Positions 44,440 through 56,276 of a stretch of DNA of 64,000 nucleotides are shown here, piece after piece. The translations under genes and the position numbers were made by a program. Source of the stretch: Toxorhynchites rutilus septentrionalis (lineage: Eukaryota > Arthropoda > Insecta > Diptera > Culicidae); the NCBI RefSeq assembly GCF_029784135.1, contig NC_073745.1, positions 82,555,650 to 82,619,649 of the forward strand. The letters are read 5' to 3'. The notes under the pieces were generated by a model. It was not told where the DNA came from. It saw only the letters and a program-made list of their open reading frames with translations, and did no database searches. Within the stretch, counting starts at the first letter, position 1, and the number at the start of each line of letters is the position of its first letter.

Positions 44440-46315
44440 TCAGTCCTGACCGAGAAATTGTCGGACAATCGCGCAGGTGCTAAGGATGACCGACTTTTGG
44501 ATGCCGGCCAATTCCTTCTCCATATTCAACACCTTTAGCGCTTCCAGAAGTGTCTTCGGGACAATTCCAGTTCCAAAGAGAACGACTGGAACAATTCTTG
44601 GGACCTCCCTTAGCCCCCACAGTTCCTTGAGCTCCACGGCCAATATTCGGTAATTGCAGATTTTGCGACCGTGGGTCTCCTCCATTTTCTGGTTCAGTGG
44701 AATAGCGACATCGATGATGGTGACTTTGCGGTCGCTCTTGTCGTAAACCATTATATCATACTTAGGTTCCGCTGGTTATATACCGCCTGGCCAACTATGG
44801 CTGCGTCGATGATGGCCTGGTCTTTGCAGCCATGCGTATTTTTCCTGCATCCTTTCTGCTCTTCTGCGATGATGTGATGCTGTTCGCAGTGAACCGAAAC
44901 TTTGGCGGTAATTATGCTGCTCAGTATTTTGTACAGACTCGATAGGCACGTTATCGGTCTGTACTTGGGTTCAATGGGTTCAATGTGTTGCTGTCTTTCG
45001 GGAGGAGGAAGGTGACGCCACGGGTGACGAATTCAGGAAGGTTGTGTGGGTCACGTAGCACCTTGTTGAAGCACTCAGCTATCTTTGGATGTGTGACGGT
45101 CAGCTTCTTGTGCCAAAAGTTCTGGACACCATCGGGGCCCGGTGCTGCCCAGTTCCTCAGGTACCGCGAGGCTTCGCGGACATCGTTCTCTCCGACGATG
45201 ATAGCTGGCATCTCTCCAATTTCACCACAACTCTCCTCCTCCCGTCTTAACCACATTTGCCCGTCGCGATGTTCTACTGGGGTCTCCAAAATACCAGCCC
45301 AGAAGTTCGTCACATCGCTAATATCTGGCAAACCTTCGCGGTAGTCGGGCTTCTCGTCGCTAATGTGGTCGTAGAACGCTTTCTCGTTATCTCTGAACAT
45401 CCGATTTTGTTCCTGGCGCTTTGCAGAGTCAGAGTAACGTTTCAGCCGTTTTGTAAGGACGCTCAATAGCTGTACCAGTGTGTCGAGTTTTTCCGTCAGC
45501 TGGTGAGCTCCCAGCTGGCGAAGTTCAGTAGGCCGCACGATCACAGCAACTTGGCGACATAATTTCACCGATCTGCTGCCTCTTTTGTACGCCATCAGTC
45601 TTCCAATTGCGGCGCGCTTGTTTAGGATCCGTTGCTCCAATCTCCTTCGCCATGGAGGCTCACGCCTTTCACGGAGATATTGGAGCAGTCCGCCTCTTGG
45701 CCTAATACGGTATCCTAAACTTTTGGCGGTCGCCACAGCAGCACAGTAAACTTTCAGTTGCAGCTCCTCCATGTTCTCAGCATCAACCAAGTGCAGCGGA
45801 AGAACGTGCTCGTTCATGAGCTTTACTGCACTTGTCAGCCTGCGGGAATGCTGCAACTTCGGGATCCTGGGGCGCGACAAAGGGTCCGTGTCGCGGAACT
45901 GTGAGATCGCCTCGTCGTAATGGAAGACCAGATCGCGTAGTAGTTGTTGATCTGGCTGTGGATCTTCCGGCTCAGGGGGTTGTTGTACTGTGGCCTCCAC
46001 TGGTGCTGATTCGTATGCCCCACTCGCGAATGAATTGCTCAGCCGTACTGAACTTCGTCTCGACACATCGCTTGCTCTGCTTGTTCTGGAGCTTAGTTCT
46101 CTCTGCACCTGCTGCTTGATCTCGTCGACTTGCGTTTGGGAGTGCATATTGTTGCGTACAATCGCTCTACGCCTCGCGTTCATCGCGTTTTGGTCAAGCC
46201 TCCCGACGAACTCTGGATACGCTTCCTCGAACATTGCGAGTATTCGAGGGCGACCGCTCATGTCCGTCTCCAAAGCAGTGCAGATGTAATAGGCGCGGAT
46301 CACGAATTCATTCAT
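44440..46315 (-). pseudogene. Reverse-transcriptase protein of the retrotransposon, core deleted
   Basis: 46315-44951 is a long open frame whose C-terminal third has pre-RT and RT motifs (AAPGPDGVQNFWHKK, RGVTFLLPKD). The frame shifts just after NTLNP. An adjacent frame continues with a KYRPITCLSSLYK block and EEQKGCR. A junction near 44770 jumps straight to the C-terminal domain (IIDVAIPLNQ, VVLFGTGIVPKTL, ending 44440). The palm with the catalytic aspartates (including the YxDD box) is therefore missing, so the protein is dead. The N-terminal region holds SR/R-rich linkers, and an upstream minus frame (46574-46341) is Cys-rich. The clade is not assigned. Confidence 0.85.
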
Positions 46316-48466
46316 TTCGTGTGTCTACATGATCCGTCGCCTAGTAGTACCCACAAGTGTGGACGACTGCCGTCTGACAGTCGCAACACGCCTCGTAGGC
46401 GCAGCGTTTCGTTGGTGATGTCGATGGCTGCTGTTTCCGTGTGGCGGTAGCTCTTCGGGTTGAACCCGGCTGGTGGCCCGCTCTTGCACATCGCCCTCCA
46501 GCCGCTGGCCGCTCGCTCTTACGCCCGTTCCAGAACCAGCTCCAGTTCGGGGACCCTCCTCGGGTGATCGGCATTCGTAGTATTCGTCTTCACCTTAGCT
46601 CCATTGTCTGGTTGTTTCTCCTTTGCCCGGGAGACAGCGGGTTGGCAAGGCCGCAATACCTCAGCTAAGTTCTTTTTGAGTGTAGTTTGCTTTCTTTAAT
46701 AGTATTCATGATTCGCAATTCGTAATTTCGAATACCGATCCGAAAGCTCTCCGAAATCCATTTCACAAAAAGACCCTCTCAGTGTTGTGACAGGGAGAAG
46801 GGACGGTGGATGCGGCTGTTGTGCGAGAGTGTGGCCGTACAAGTCGTGTGGAGTCATGGGATTGCAGCCGTGGGAATTGTATTGGTGTGGGTGCCTTGTT
46901 TTCCCTCGCTTTGATTCTTCGGGCGGGTAGAGTGGTTTGTTTCTTTTTGTGAGTTGTGCAACCATGTTTTCGTGAGAGCTCGGATTCATTGTCTTCATCG
47001 CCTTGAGTGCGGTTACATTGGTAGGCTATTTTGTTTACTTGATGAGGCCGATTTCGGGTGGGGCGATGGCAACTAGCGGTCGCATGTGTGTAGCTGTTTA
47101 CTTCTCGTGATTGCATACGATTTGTGCGGCTACATTTTCGCACAGCGATGCATCAAATCTAATCTAAATGAAAGCAGTTTGGAACTAATATGAACTTAGT
47201 AGCTTTAGTCTATGAAGCGTACCCGTGATAAAAAATTGAATATATCGCAGGGTCCATTGGTTTAGAGGAGTTCTCTCGGTTACCTTCTCAGGTTTCCGAC
47301 ATGTTGCAGTCCGTCATCGCGACTGGATTAGCGATTGAAAAAAGAACATGTATTTATGAATATATAGTCGGTCCAATAAATTTAACAGGGTTTCCTTCTC
47401 AGGGTACCTAGAGACAATCTCTAACGTGTGTAACATATAAAATATTCGAAAATTTGTTTCGACGAGTGGACAATAGTTCGCGTTAAAATGATCAAATCAC
47501 TTACCGCAGTGAATCCAGATTTTTCTTAACCATTCCCACTAACAATCATCCCTTCCATGATAAACGCTAGGGAACCACGCTATAGAGGCGACCCTTCTGG
47601 CCTTCGGGCGGCGAATATCATACTAACTGTTGATCACAGCGACAATGAAACAAAATTCGATGAACTTCTATCTCTAGATGGTTTATTTCAATGAACAGAA
47701 GTTATAAAATTCCTGTGTATAAATTAAGATAGTTAAGCTAGGCTAATTAATTATTATTTCAAATTTACATTTAGTGTTTTTCGCTGGATTAACCTTGTAT
47801 ATAAATGTGCGTTTTGTGATTTTGTGAGCGGTTTCGGTACAGAAGAACTTGTTTGTCCATCAACACTAGAGTTTATAGATTTTAGATTGCTATTTTGAAG
47901 TTTAAGTTCATTCATAGGTTAATAATCAAACTTATTTACTATTTCACGTATTTCTCACCTTTCTAGTCTTAGTATAGCAAATAAGATAGATAATAAGATA
48001 AATTGTATATAAATTCACTAGTTTTAAGAAGTAGTTTCAATGTAGTTTTAAGGAGTTAGCTATTTCGATTGTTTCCTGATGTTTACTTTTGACTTTCTTT
48101 GTGTTCTTTTATGTGTTTGTAAATCGGGCTTCATTGCACAATAGTCACGTGAGATTCCTCGCGTGTGAATAGGTATGGTACGTTCAACGGTCGATAGTGT
48201 AGATTGGCGTAGGGTACAGCCGGAGCACTTTCCGACGTGGCGTAAATAACACTAACATTCCTTCCCTTCCCCTGGTGACTGTAAGGACGTGGCCGGCGTC
48301 GTTATTGACCATTTAAAGCTCGAATCACCGAAAATTGCACAACGAGAATGATTTGCTAGTCCCAAGCGCCATTCTGCGTGTTCTTTGTGCAATTTGGTTG
48401 GTTCAGGTCAATCACGGAGAGCAACTACGAATTGTATAGTCTACCCAAGCTCCAGCTCAAGCTCAA
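46316..48466 (-). other. 5' region of the retrotransposon
   Basis: The GC content is higher than in the surroundings at 46320-46660 and 46780-47100. Minus ORFs 46696-46998 and 46763-47143 overlap and are unrecognised. 47160-48150 is AT-rich without ORFs. 48170-48466 is a GC-richer block forming the element's 5' end. Confidence 0.5.
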
Positions 48467-48489
48467 GAAAAATATAGCGCCGTTGGTCC

Positions 48490-48700
48490 CAAAACCATGT
48501 AAACTATAAAAACGGATACAATCAATAATTACGAAAACAAAATTAAAATTTCTTGCAACTTTGATATTTTTCCAAAAAAGACTATCTAATTAACCTCAAT
48601 TTGATGTATCGATCATCTGAATCGGCTTAGTGGTTCAAAAGTGATGAGTTTTTGATAAAAGCCATTTTTGGGAAAAAGTGAAAAAAATCGAATCACCCAA
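48490..48700. mobile_element. Fold-back repeat arm (family of 1101-1885)
   Basis: ACAATCAATAATTACGAAAA and CGATCATCTGAATCGGCTTA match the right half of the family. This is the remainder of the repeat into which the retrotransposon inserted. Confidence 0.6.
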
Positions 48701-51100
48701 AAAATTAATAAAGGTTCAATGTTTTACCATAACGAAAACAAGCTACCAATTTTCAAGAAAATCTGAAAACCACTATATCAGTTTGGCATGGAATGGCTGG
48801 AATGGCTCTTGTTGTTGTTCACGTCTTTTAGTGCGGCCATAATAATAATTAGAATTACTGCATTTGGATTGATGCTAGAAAATATCATAAACTTCCTTGA
48901 ATAGTGGATGTGATATAATTCACTTTGTATATGTATATATATATTAATAAATATTTTAAATATTTTCAAACGAATACTTTTGTCAAACAAACTGCAAAAC
49001 TAATTATTTTTATACTGTGTCTTCATTTTTTGAGTTTAACGTTCAAAGACCCTTCAATAAAAATGTCATTGGAACAACAGAGTAAAACTGACATACAATT
49101 ATGACGGATGATTGTTTTTTGATTGACGCGTACTCCAACTGGTGAACCGCCAATTAAAAGGCACTCCAACTTAAAAACGCCAATAAGCAAATGGTACTGT
49201 AAAACTGTGAAAAATATATATAAAAATATTCAATCGAAGACTCTTTTTGTTGTTTATGAGTTTGGTTTTTTTAAGTTACTGCTAGGCATGTTTGCGGATT
49301 AATGGAAAGATATGATATGTTGGTTTGAAAGTTGAGAATTGAAAAAAAAATATAAAATTCATGTGAATGGAGACAACTTTTGTGTACAGCACATGCCACT
49401 GGTTCCTTTTGCTGATTAAGTAAGTAAGATTTCGTCCAAAACGTCATAACTTTACAACCATTGAGTCGATTTCAAAAATCGTCATATCAAATGAAATCTT
49501 ATTCTTCAATGAATCAACTTTAATCTGTCATTCACACAAACTCAAAAATCAAATACTACAGAAAAACTTTAATTATAACGCTTAGAGAATTTGTGACTTA
49601 ATGTTCCACAATTCGCTCTTTCACACCAAATTTCTATCTTGTCGCTATTTTAAACCTCTCAAATTGAATTGTTAAAATGATAGGTCAAAGAACGAAAAGT
49701 AGGAAAAATTAACAAATAATGGGGGGTAAATAATAAAGCAGTATTAATCATGGATTTTTAACAACCATCTCAGGAAAATATTGAAAAAAAAATTCCTTTT
49801 TTTAATTTCTGTTTCAAATTTTGATAAAATTGCACTTAATAGTTAAATATTAATATTTGAATAAACTTATATAATCACAAACATGTTTATATAAACCAAG
49901 GCGCTTGTATAAATGTATAACAGGTGAAGCAACATCATCACTTCAATAAGAAGGGGATTACGGTTTGTGGAGCGGGGGTTGTTTGTTTTGTTATTACTAG
50001 GATACGCCATTTTCACATTTTCACATGCGAAAGTAGTGGATGAGAATGAAATTCTACAAAATCACCCCTTCTTTTCCACATAAATTCGCGAAAGCCGAAC
50101 ATAGTAGGCATCGTTCGAATAAGCGCCGTGGCAGTTTGTAGAGAGCCGCCGGCAGCTGTTTGTAAACAATACCGACAGCAATTCCAATATGGCTGAAAGT
50201 GCATTTCATATGATTGTTTCACCTGGTATATATAGAGGCGCCTTGATATAAACCTTCCCATCTTCTCATTCTTCATTAAAGACCTTGCGTCAAGACAGCT
50301 AGAAATCCAATTAGTACATATAGAGGTGGAGCAGTAGGCGAAGTGTATCTGTTTGGCAAGCCAAATATCGTGTCGTAATTATTTGCATTCAATATGAATG
50401 TATATGGAAGAAACAAAATAATGTTGAAAGTACTAACGGTTGCATGATAATTTGAGCCAAAATTCTCATGAAATCATTCAGCTGGTTCTATTTTAATAGA
50501 TGACAATCATATCATGGCTTATTTCGATTATTCATTTGGTAAAAAGGTCCAGAGAGCAGTCGTATGCTTAGTTCTCGGTGAAATTTTGATTAAAAACATT
50601 TTCGGTGAAATTTTGATTAATTGGCGATTATTATCTCACAACATACACACCGACACTGAGAGCCTTCGAAACATCAATTTCATAACGTTAAAACAATGAA
50701 ACTTCGTTTGTTTCTATGAACGTGGGGGAGTGAAAATGGCACATAGAAATATCTCTTTTATCCGTCTTTTTCGACGCGATTTCACAAATATTCACTTCAC
50801 GCTATCACATTAGCCTCATATTCAGCGAGAGCTCTACAGAAATGTACGTTAAAAACGTTGCTAAATTACTTCCTGAAACTAGCATTTTTACATGGATATG
50901 GTGGGCAATCAAAGATAACCACAACGACTGACGTCACTATTTGCGAAATAGTTATGGCAGCGCATGCTATGTCGCTCGAAACTCTACCATCTTCATTACC
51001 TTTTTTCCAGGACATTGCTAGAAATCCATACACTCTCAAATCAAGTGTGCCTGAAAAAACTATACTCTTCACGTAAACAAGCGATGAAAATGTGGACACT
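48701..51100. other. Intergenic, mostly unique AT-rich DNA
   Basis: ORFs of 60-87 aa (for example 50013-50276 minus, 50514-50699 plus, 50858-51076 plus) have no recognisable domains. A short direct repeat GGTGAAATTTTGATTAA lies near 50577 and 50604. This is probable upstream DNA of the gene at 51182. Confidence 0.45.
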
Positions 51101-51181
51101 TTTTAGTCAGTGAATTGTATGGAGTTCCACTGCTGTGCAACAGTCCTAGGCAAAGTTCTTCTGATACCGCTAGGTTTAGAA

Positions 51182-52034
51182 ATGCCAAAAAATCCACGTT
51201 CGAAAAATCGCTCCACTGTGAAACATAAAGAAACACGTGAAACTCGTCGTCAAGAAGAAGCTACATTGAGAACGAAACTACAAGGTAAATGAAAAATATT
51301 TGTCGACAGAATTTCTAAAATCGCTACTAACCTAGAAAGAGACCTGTACAATCCGGACATGGATATTCGAGAAATGCGAGAGCTCTGCTTCGCTCTCGAG
51401 CAATCGATTCAGTCACACCAACTTTACCAAAGTTCAGCTATATGTGATGAGCAGCTCCCAGCGGTAAGTAAAATACTGGATTACAGCACAGCTCTCAGTT
51501 TCGATGTTCCAGGATACGCTTTCGAATTTGTATCTTTCCTCTCCGGATGCTATGCGACAAAACAATTCCCAGCAGAGACCCATTGTGGATACGCAACTGT
51601 TCACTGAATTCTATGGTTATTCGGTTACCAATCCGGTAGACAACTTTCCAAACGCACCTTCAATCTCAGAAGTACCACCGATATCTGCATCTCAACTCGA
51701 ATCGTTTGATATTCAATCGATACGGTCACCTAACCGACGATGTCTGTTTGACACAGAAAACGTTGGTCGTGCCATTGGCGGCGGTTATTTTCCGGACTCT
51801 CCGTAAGAGCTATTGTATCTGTTTTTTTCCTATCCATTTTATGAAGGTATGATTTTTAGCGGACTATGCTGTCGAGAAATACATATTGTTCAAGCTGAGG
51901 TCCATTCGCTACCCACGGCGGATTGTACGATAGCAGATATCAAATGGTCTAACCCAAGAGTGGCGCAGAGAAGATTCGAAAGCAATAGGAAACCAACCGC
52001 TTTTGAATGGGATACAATTGATGAATATTTTTAG
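51182..52034 (+). CDS. Unrecognised four-exon gene, predicted 231 aa
   Basis: Model: exons 51182-51284, 51336-51463, 51513-51802 and 51860-52034, with introns of 51, 49 and 57 nt (GTAAAT..CTAG with a CTACTAAC branch-like motif; GTAAGT..CCAG; GTAAGA..TTAG). All joins keep frame to TAG at 52034. The product starts very basic (MPKNPRSKNRSTVKHKETRE), then an acidic/helical stretch (MDIREMRELCFALEQSI), a Ser/Pro/Asn-rich middle, and a Trp-containing tail (IKWSNP, FEWDTIDEYF). No known domain is recognised; a nuclear protein is an inference from the basic start. An in-frame ATG at 51119 could add 21 residues. The second acceptor has alternatives at 51486 and 51498. The stop lies 143 bp from that of the convergent GTF2H2 gene. 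Confidence 0.65.
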
Positions 52035-52176
52035 ATTGTATCCGAATAAGTCTCACTCAGTGAGTGATCTACATCGAATAATGAATACACAAATGAATTT
52101 GGTAGAAATTTGAACATTTTATTGCGTAAATAATGCGAACATTGACCAGCAACACATTACATTACATTCGTATCGT

Positions 52177-53471
52177 TCAAATTATCGATAGACTGTGCGG
52201 TGGTGGCACAGGTTTCCGAGCCTGCAAAGCATGTACCGACGCTGGTATTGTGGTGCATCCTACGCAAGAGTGCATCGTTTCGTGGATAAATATATCGCAA
52301 TCAATGCAAAATATTTGCTTGCAGGACCCACACTGGTAAACGGTTTTGTCAGTACTTTCATTGAAGCACTTCTGGCAACCGTAGCAGATAGTAGCTTGCC
52401 GCTCGTATGTGAGCTCTTGGAAGTGTGGAACCGGAAACAGATGATGATAGGATCGAGCGAGATGAGGAGCCGAAACTAGCGTCAATCCACAAGAGGCACA
52501 TTCGACGGGCAATTCGCAATACTTGCTGAAACATTGCGGACAGTGATAACCTCCGGAAGTGAGCTTTGCTGGGTCATCAACACTGTCTATATGACACATA
52601 CACATGGTTAGGGCAGGGTCCTTTCCTTCTTCAGTTTTTCCATGGGGGAAACCCATTTTAATCAATGAGAAGTCTTGTTGATTTCCTGCGTGCGGAGGAT
52701 CGATATGCTGCAGCAGTTGATCTTTGAAATGCGCATCGTCCAATACTGCTCCATATATACCACCCGTTTCTGTACACAGGAACTTACATATCCGTATTTC
52801 AGCAGATAAACTAACAACCGAACAACGAATTCCTTCCGTTTTCAACGCATCGATGGTAATATGAATATCTGTTGGATCACAGGTAGTCAAACTTCCCATA
52901 ACAACCAGCACCTCACGACTCGCATGTGACGGAACCAATTTCAGCGTTTTAAAAGCTAGCTCCAGCCCGTTTTGCAGCGATGGCTCCCCGACTAAACTAA
53001 GTTTGTTTAAAGCACCAACCGCTTTGATATGCTTCCGACAGCTCCCGCTCAGCTCTGTAATCTTCTCAGCACGCTTGGCTTTCATGGCGATCACTCCCAG
53101 CTGGGATATAGGATTTTGGTCGAAGAATTCCTCGATGAATATTTCAAGAAGTTTCAGTGTACAAAGAAATCTCGTTGGTTTCAGGTCAGGTACGGTCATC
53201 GCCTCGGAACAATCTAAAACTATATACACGTGACGCATCATTCCCAGCTTGCTGAAGCCCTTCTTCATCGCTTGTCGCTTGCGTTTAGCTTTCTGGATGA
53301 TTTCCGCTACGGATCCTTCAACCAGGCCATCGTCGTCTTCCTTGATTGCTTCCCTAGGGGGACAATTCGTATAGACAAGAATTTTCCCATTATGCTATCA
53401 GATATTTTTTACCATGTCTTTTCATAGCCAGTTTCCCAGCGGTACTCCTTTGGATCGTCTTCATCAGCCAT
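52177..53471 (-). CDS. GTF2H2: TFIIH core subunit 2 (p44/Ssl1)
   Basis: Exons 53471-53413 and 53353-52177, with a 59 nt intron, give 411 aa, close to the roughly 395 aa of human p44. p44 is part of the TFIIH core used in RNA polymerase II promoter opening and nucleotide excision repair, where it stimulates the XPD helicase. The start MADEDDPKEYRWETGYEKTW matches the family's RWE.GYE.TW opening. A von Willebrand-A fold begins with HVYIVLDCSEAM (about 61-71) and includes FFDQNPISQLGVI. A zinc-binding region (YHCPQCFSKYC...CASCGL, about 290-320) is followed by the C-terminal C4C4-type module (CYGCQKCF...CGSCKQIFCIDCD...HSCVGC, about 343-386). All cysteines look intact. AATAAA on minus near 52118 is a plausible polyadenylation signal. 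Confidence 0.95.
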
Positions 53472-54489
53472 TGTTTATCAACTATTCATTAAATTGGAAA
53501 CAAGACACTAATTTCTGCTTTTACACAATTGCTCGAGAAGGTTTACATATATCTTTTGCTTTTGTTCTAAACCGGAATGTTTTTGTTGATCGTCAATGAC
53601 ATCGGGTAACCCTTGTGGCGTTTCTTAAAAATATACACTAGAAAATTATTTCTGTAATTCCGTTCACGGAATGCTAGTGCAAAAGTTGAAGATATATGTT
53701 TAGTACATGTCACGAAATATAAGTGAAAACAATGTTAGGTTAACAAATTCAATCGGGTGGCCATCAATTGACGCTGAAATTGTACCCTTTTTAACACTGG
53801 AAAGCTAAAACTCACAAAAATAGCTGGGAAATTGATAACGTTATAATTAAGTTCCACAACTCTGTTCTAACTCATTCAAAAAGGTTTTTATGTCAGAAAG
53901 TTCTTCTATCATAAAACAACTTTGCTTCATACACCAAAGGTACTTTGTTTCAGTCAGTACTAAAAGAGAAACAGAAAACTTACAGCTTGGACATAGTCAA
54001 TGCGATGCGATGCGGGCGCGGACGCGGACCTGTTTACGGGAAAGCTTTTTAGTTCGCGAATGTGGAAAACAAATACAAACTACCCAGAACTGTCATAGTT
54101 AACGCGATGCGATGCGGATTTCAATGCAGCGAAACTGTTCATGGAGTGTTTTGCCGCGTGTGAACGTGTCAGATGATTATATAAATATTTTAACAATCCT
54201 ATGTAGACGTTTCTTAGAACACCAAGCCCGCATGAACGAAGCCACAAGCTCAGCAATCTCGAGCTGCGAAGCCGAGTAGCACAAACGCACCAGGAATATA
54301 AAAATCTGTTCAAAATGTTGCTGAGACAGCTACATCGTTTCCTGCAGTAGCAGTAATATCCTGAATGACCAAATGTAGCAGTAAGATAGAAGATAATCAT
54401 GCATTCAATTGATTCAAAATTATCACAATTTTCAAAAACTGATCAATTTTCATTTCTTTCGTTTTGCTATATCATAGTTCGTCGATTGG
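53472..54489. other. Intergenic
   Basis: A repeated CpG-rich word GCGATGCGATGCGG occurs near 54001 and 54102. ORFs are short and unsupported. The GTF2H2 promoter should lie here; no clear TATA was seen. Confidence 0.45.
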
Positions 54490-54605
54490 ACCCCGCTTTA
54501 CTTCCATTCCGAAGGAAGAAGTCGGATGTGAACATTGAACTCGTGATCTTTAGTGTGAGAGGTACGGATGTTAACCACTACGCCAGATCACCTCGCCTTT
54601 TCTAG
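54490..54605 (-). mobile_element. tRNA-derived SINE (Feilai-like head)
   Basis: On minus, CTGGCGTAGTGGTTAACA contains a perfect A box (TGGCGTAGTGG) and GAGTTCAATGTTC a B-box-like motif about 35 bp later. This tRNA-like head resembles mosquito Feilai-type SINEs as I remember them. The 3' end is not clear. Confidence 0.65.
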
Positions 54606-55609
54606 AATTTTGTCAATGTGCCAACGTTTTAAAACAGAAAATAAAAAGGCATTATTTAAAGCAAACATAAAACAGCAATGAGAATAAACTGATAGAATTC
54701 CAACATTCATGAATAGGAAATTGTAGGAAACAGTATGGAAAGCTTTGCAAAAAACTTCCACAATAGTTCTCCGACAAATTTAGCTTTTTATTTATCCATC
54801 AGTTTTTTGGGAAATAAAATGTGATATAATGAATAAATGCACCTTCGACTTGTTTTATAAATGTTTTCAAGAATTTAATATTTATAGCGAATTCGTTTTT
54901 GAGCCTGGGTTAGTTCCAAACTGACTCTATAATAAAAAAAAACGTTTTCGGGTCCACGAATAAGGCGGTTTGTTGGTGTGCGTTATATAGTCCAATTTGT
55001 TCATATTTGCGATGACAAATGTACAGTGTCGACGTCTGGTGGCGATATTAGAACTTGGGAGGTAAATTATTCTCTATCAGATCAGAAGGATCGAGTGCAG
55101 TTTAAATTAGAAAAAAACTGAATGAAAATTTGTACTTCATGTTGTTTGATTACCTAACACATGTAGTCCTCGCACTTACTTAACCATTTGTCTATACATT
55201 TCTTGTTTGTTCCCCAAACAATTACCATTGTAAAATAAAATCATCATCAGACATGTACCAATCGTTGGTACTGATGTGTATTGCATCTGACACGATTTGT
55301 TATATGGACGTACATTTTACCAATGTTTGCATTATCAAAGATTTGGTACCTTCTTTTCTGGGTGTACTTATATTTTAGTACAACACCTATTCTGCAGCCG
55401 TCAATTCAAATCAATAAGATACACCACAGGGGCTCATACGGCACGGCCATCGCTTACACCTACCGCGGTGGCTATGATTTTACCTCGCTTGTATGCGGTA
55501 CAAAATTAGCGAACGCACCAACAAGCGACCGAGCAAAACCCAAAGCAAAACTAGTGCATCTTCGGCATCGAAGTGTATTTTCGTTCGAATTCCGTAGCAA
55601 ATGGTAGCA
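54606..55609. other. Intergenic with a dispersed-repeat fragment
   Basis: 55015-55200 resembles parts of 12740-12890, 15060-15120, 57600-57706 and 59464-59525 (TACAGTGT.GACGTCT; AACCATTTGTCTATACATTTC). No gene. Confidence 0.4.
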
Positions 55610-55760
55610 AATTTGGGGAAAACTTTGTGCAAAAGTGAGCGTAGATAGGTGGCAAGCCGTGTACGGTGTGGAACAGTGCGTCCGAGTACGGTTTCCCGGA
55701 GTGCGGAGAAACATTCAAGTAGAAATCAACACATCAACTGTGGAAGCGACGTTTGGAAAG
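55610..55760 (+). other. Probable 5' UTR exon of the chromodomain gene
   Basis: GC-richer sequence ends GGAAAG|GTAGGT, a good donor at 55761. The next acceptor, TTCTCTAG at 56255, lies 21 bp before the ATG at 56277. The left edge of this exon is not determined. Confidence 0.5.
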
Positions 55761-56276
55761 GTAGGTTTTAATTAGACGCGATGTTCCGCTTTTTTAGGAA
55801 GCGCCGAAATTCAGTTGAGGGTGGAGGCGGTTGAAGCTGGTAACAAATGAAAGATAACAATCAGCTTGTTCCATATCAATTGCCGATTGGCGGGAATAAA
55901 GTATAGCTAGAGAAGACGTAATCCGGAATAGTTTATGAGCATAACTATACTTGTGGGACGTAGTATAAAAAATAAAATTACAATTGTTCAATAAGTTCTG
56001 GATTTGTTTAAAACAACATGTGAAGATTAGATGTTCTTCACTTGAATTTTTGACTATTGATATTAATGAGCACAAAATCTTCATTCGTTTGACAAAACGT
56101 AAATTTGAGTATATAATTAATCGGGTTCATGTCATCGCTATTATCTTCGATTCGAAGGATCGATAAAGCAGTTTCAACAGCTTTCGATCACAATTTAATA
56201 GTTACTAGTGATCTTTTATATTAATGTACATGAATGTTTTTCTTCAATTCTCTAGGAGCGACACTGACATAATAGC

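Larger units (their letters stand above)
44061..48466 (-). mobile_element. Non-LTR retrotransposon, 4.4 kb, 20 bp target duplication
   Basis: GAAAAATATAGCACCGTTGG (44041-44060) and GAAAAATATAGCGCCGTTGG (48467-48486) flank the element with one mismatch. On minus the 5' part (48466-46316) is untranslated or unassigned; its very start carries GCTTGAGCTTGAGCTGGAGC. The ORF follows, and the 3' end at 44061 has no poly(A). The target is a fold-back repeat of the 1101-1885 type whose uninterrupted form is visible at 42290-42340. Confidence 0.82.

Noticed and set aside
44985..46450. Plus-strand ORFs opposite the retrotransposon frame
   Set aside because: They are shadows of the GC-rich minus coding sequence carrying the recognisable RT motifs.
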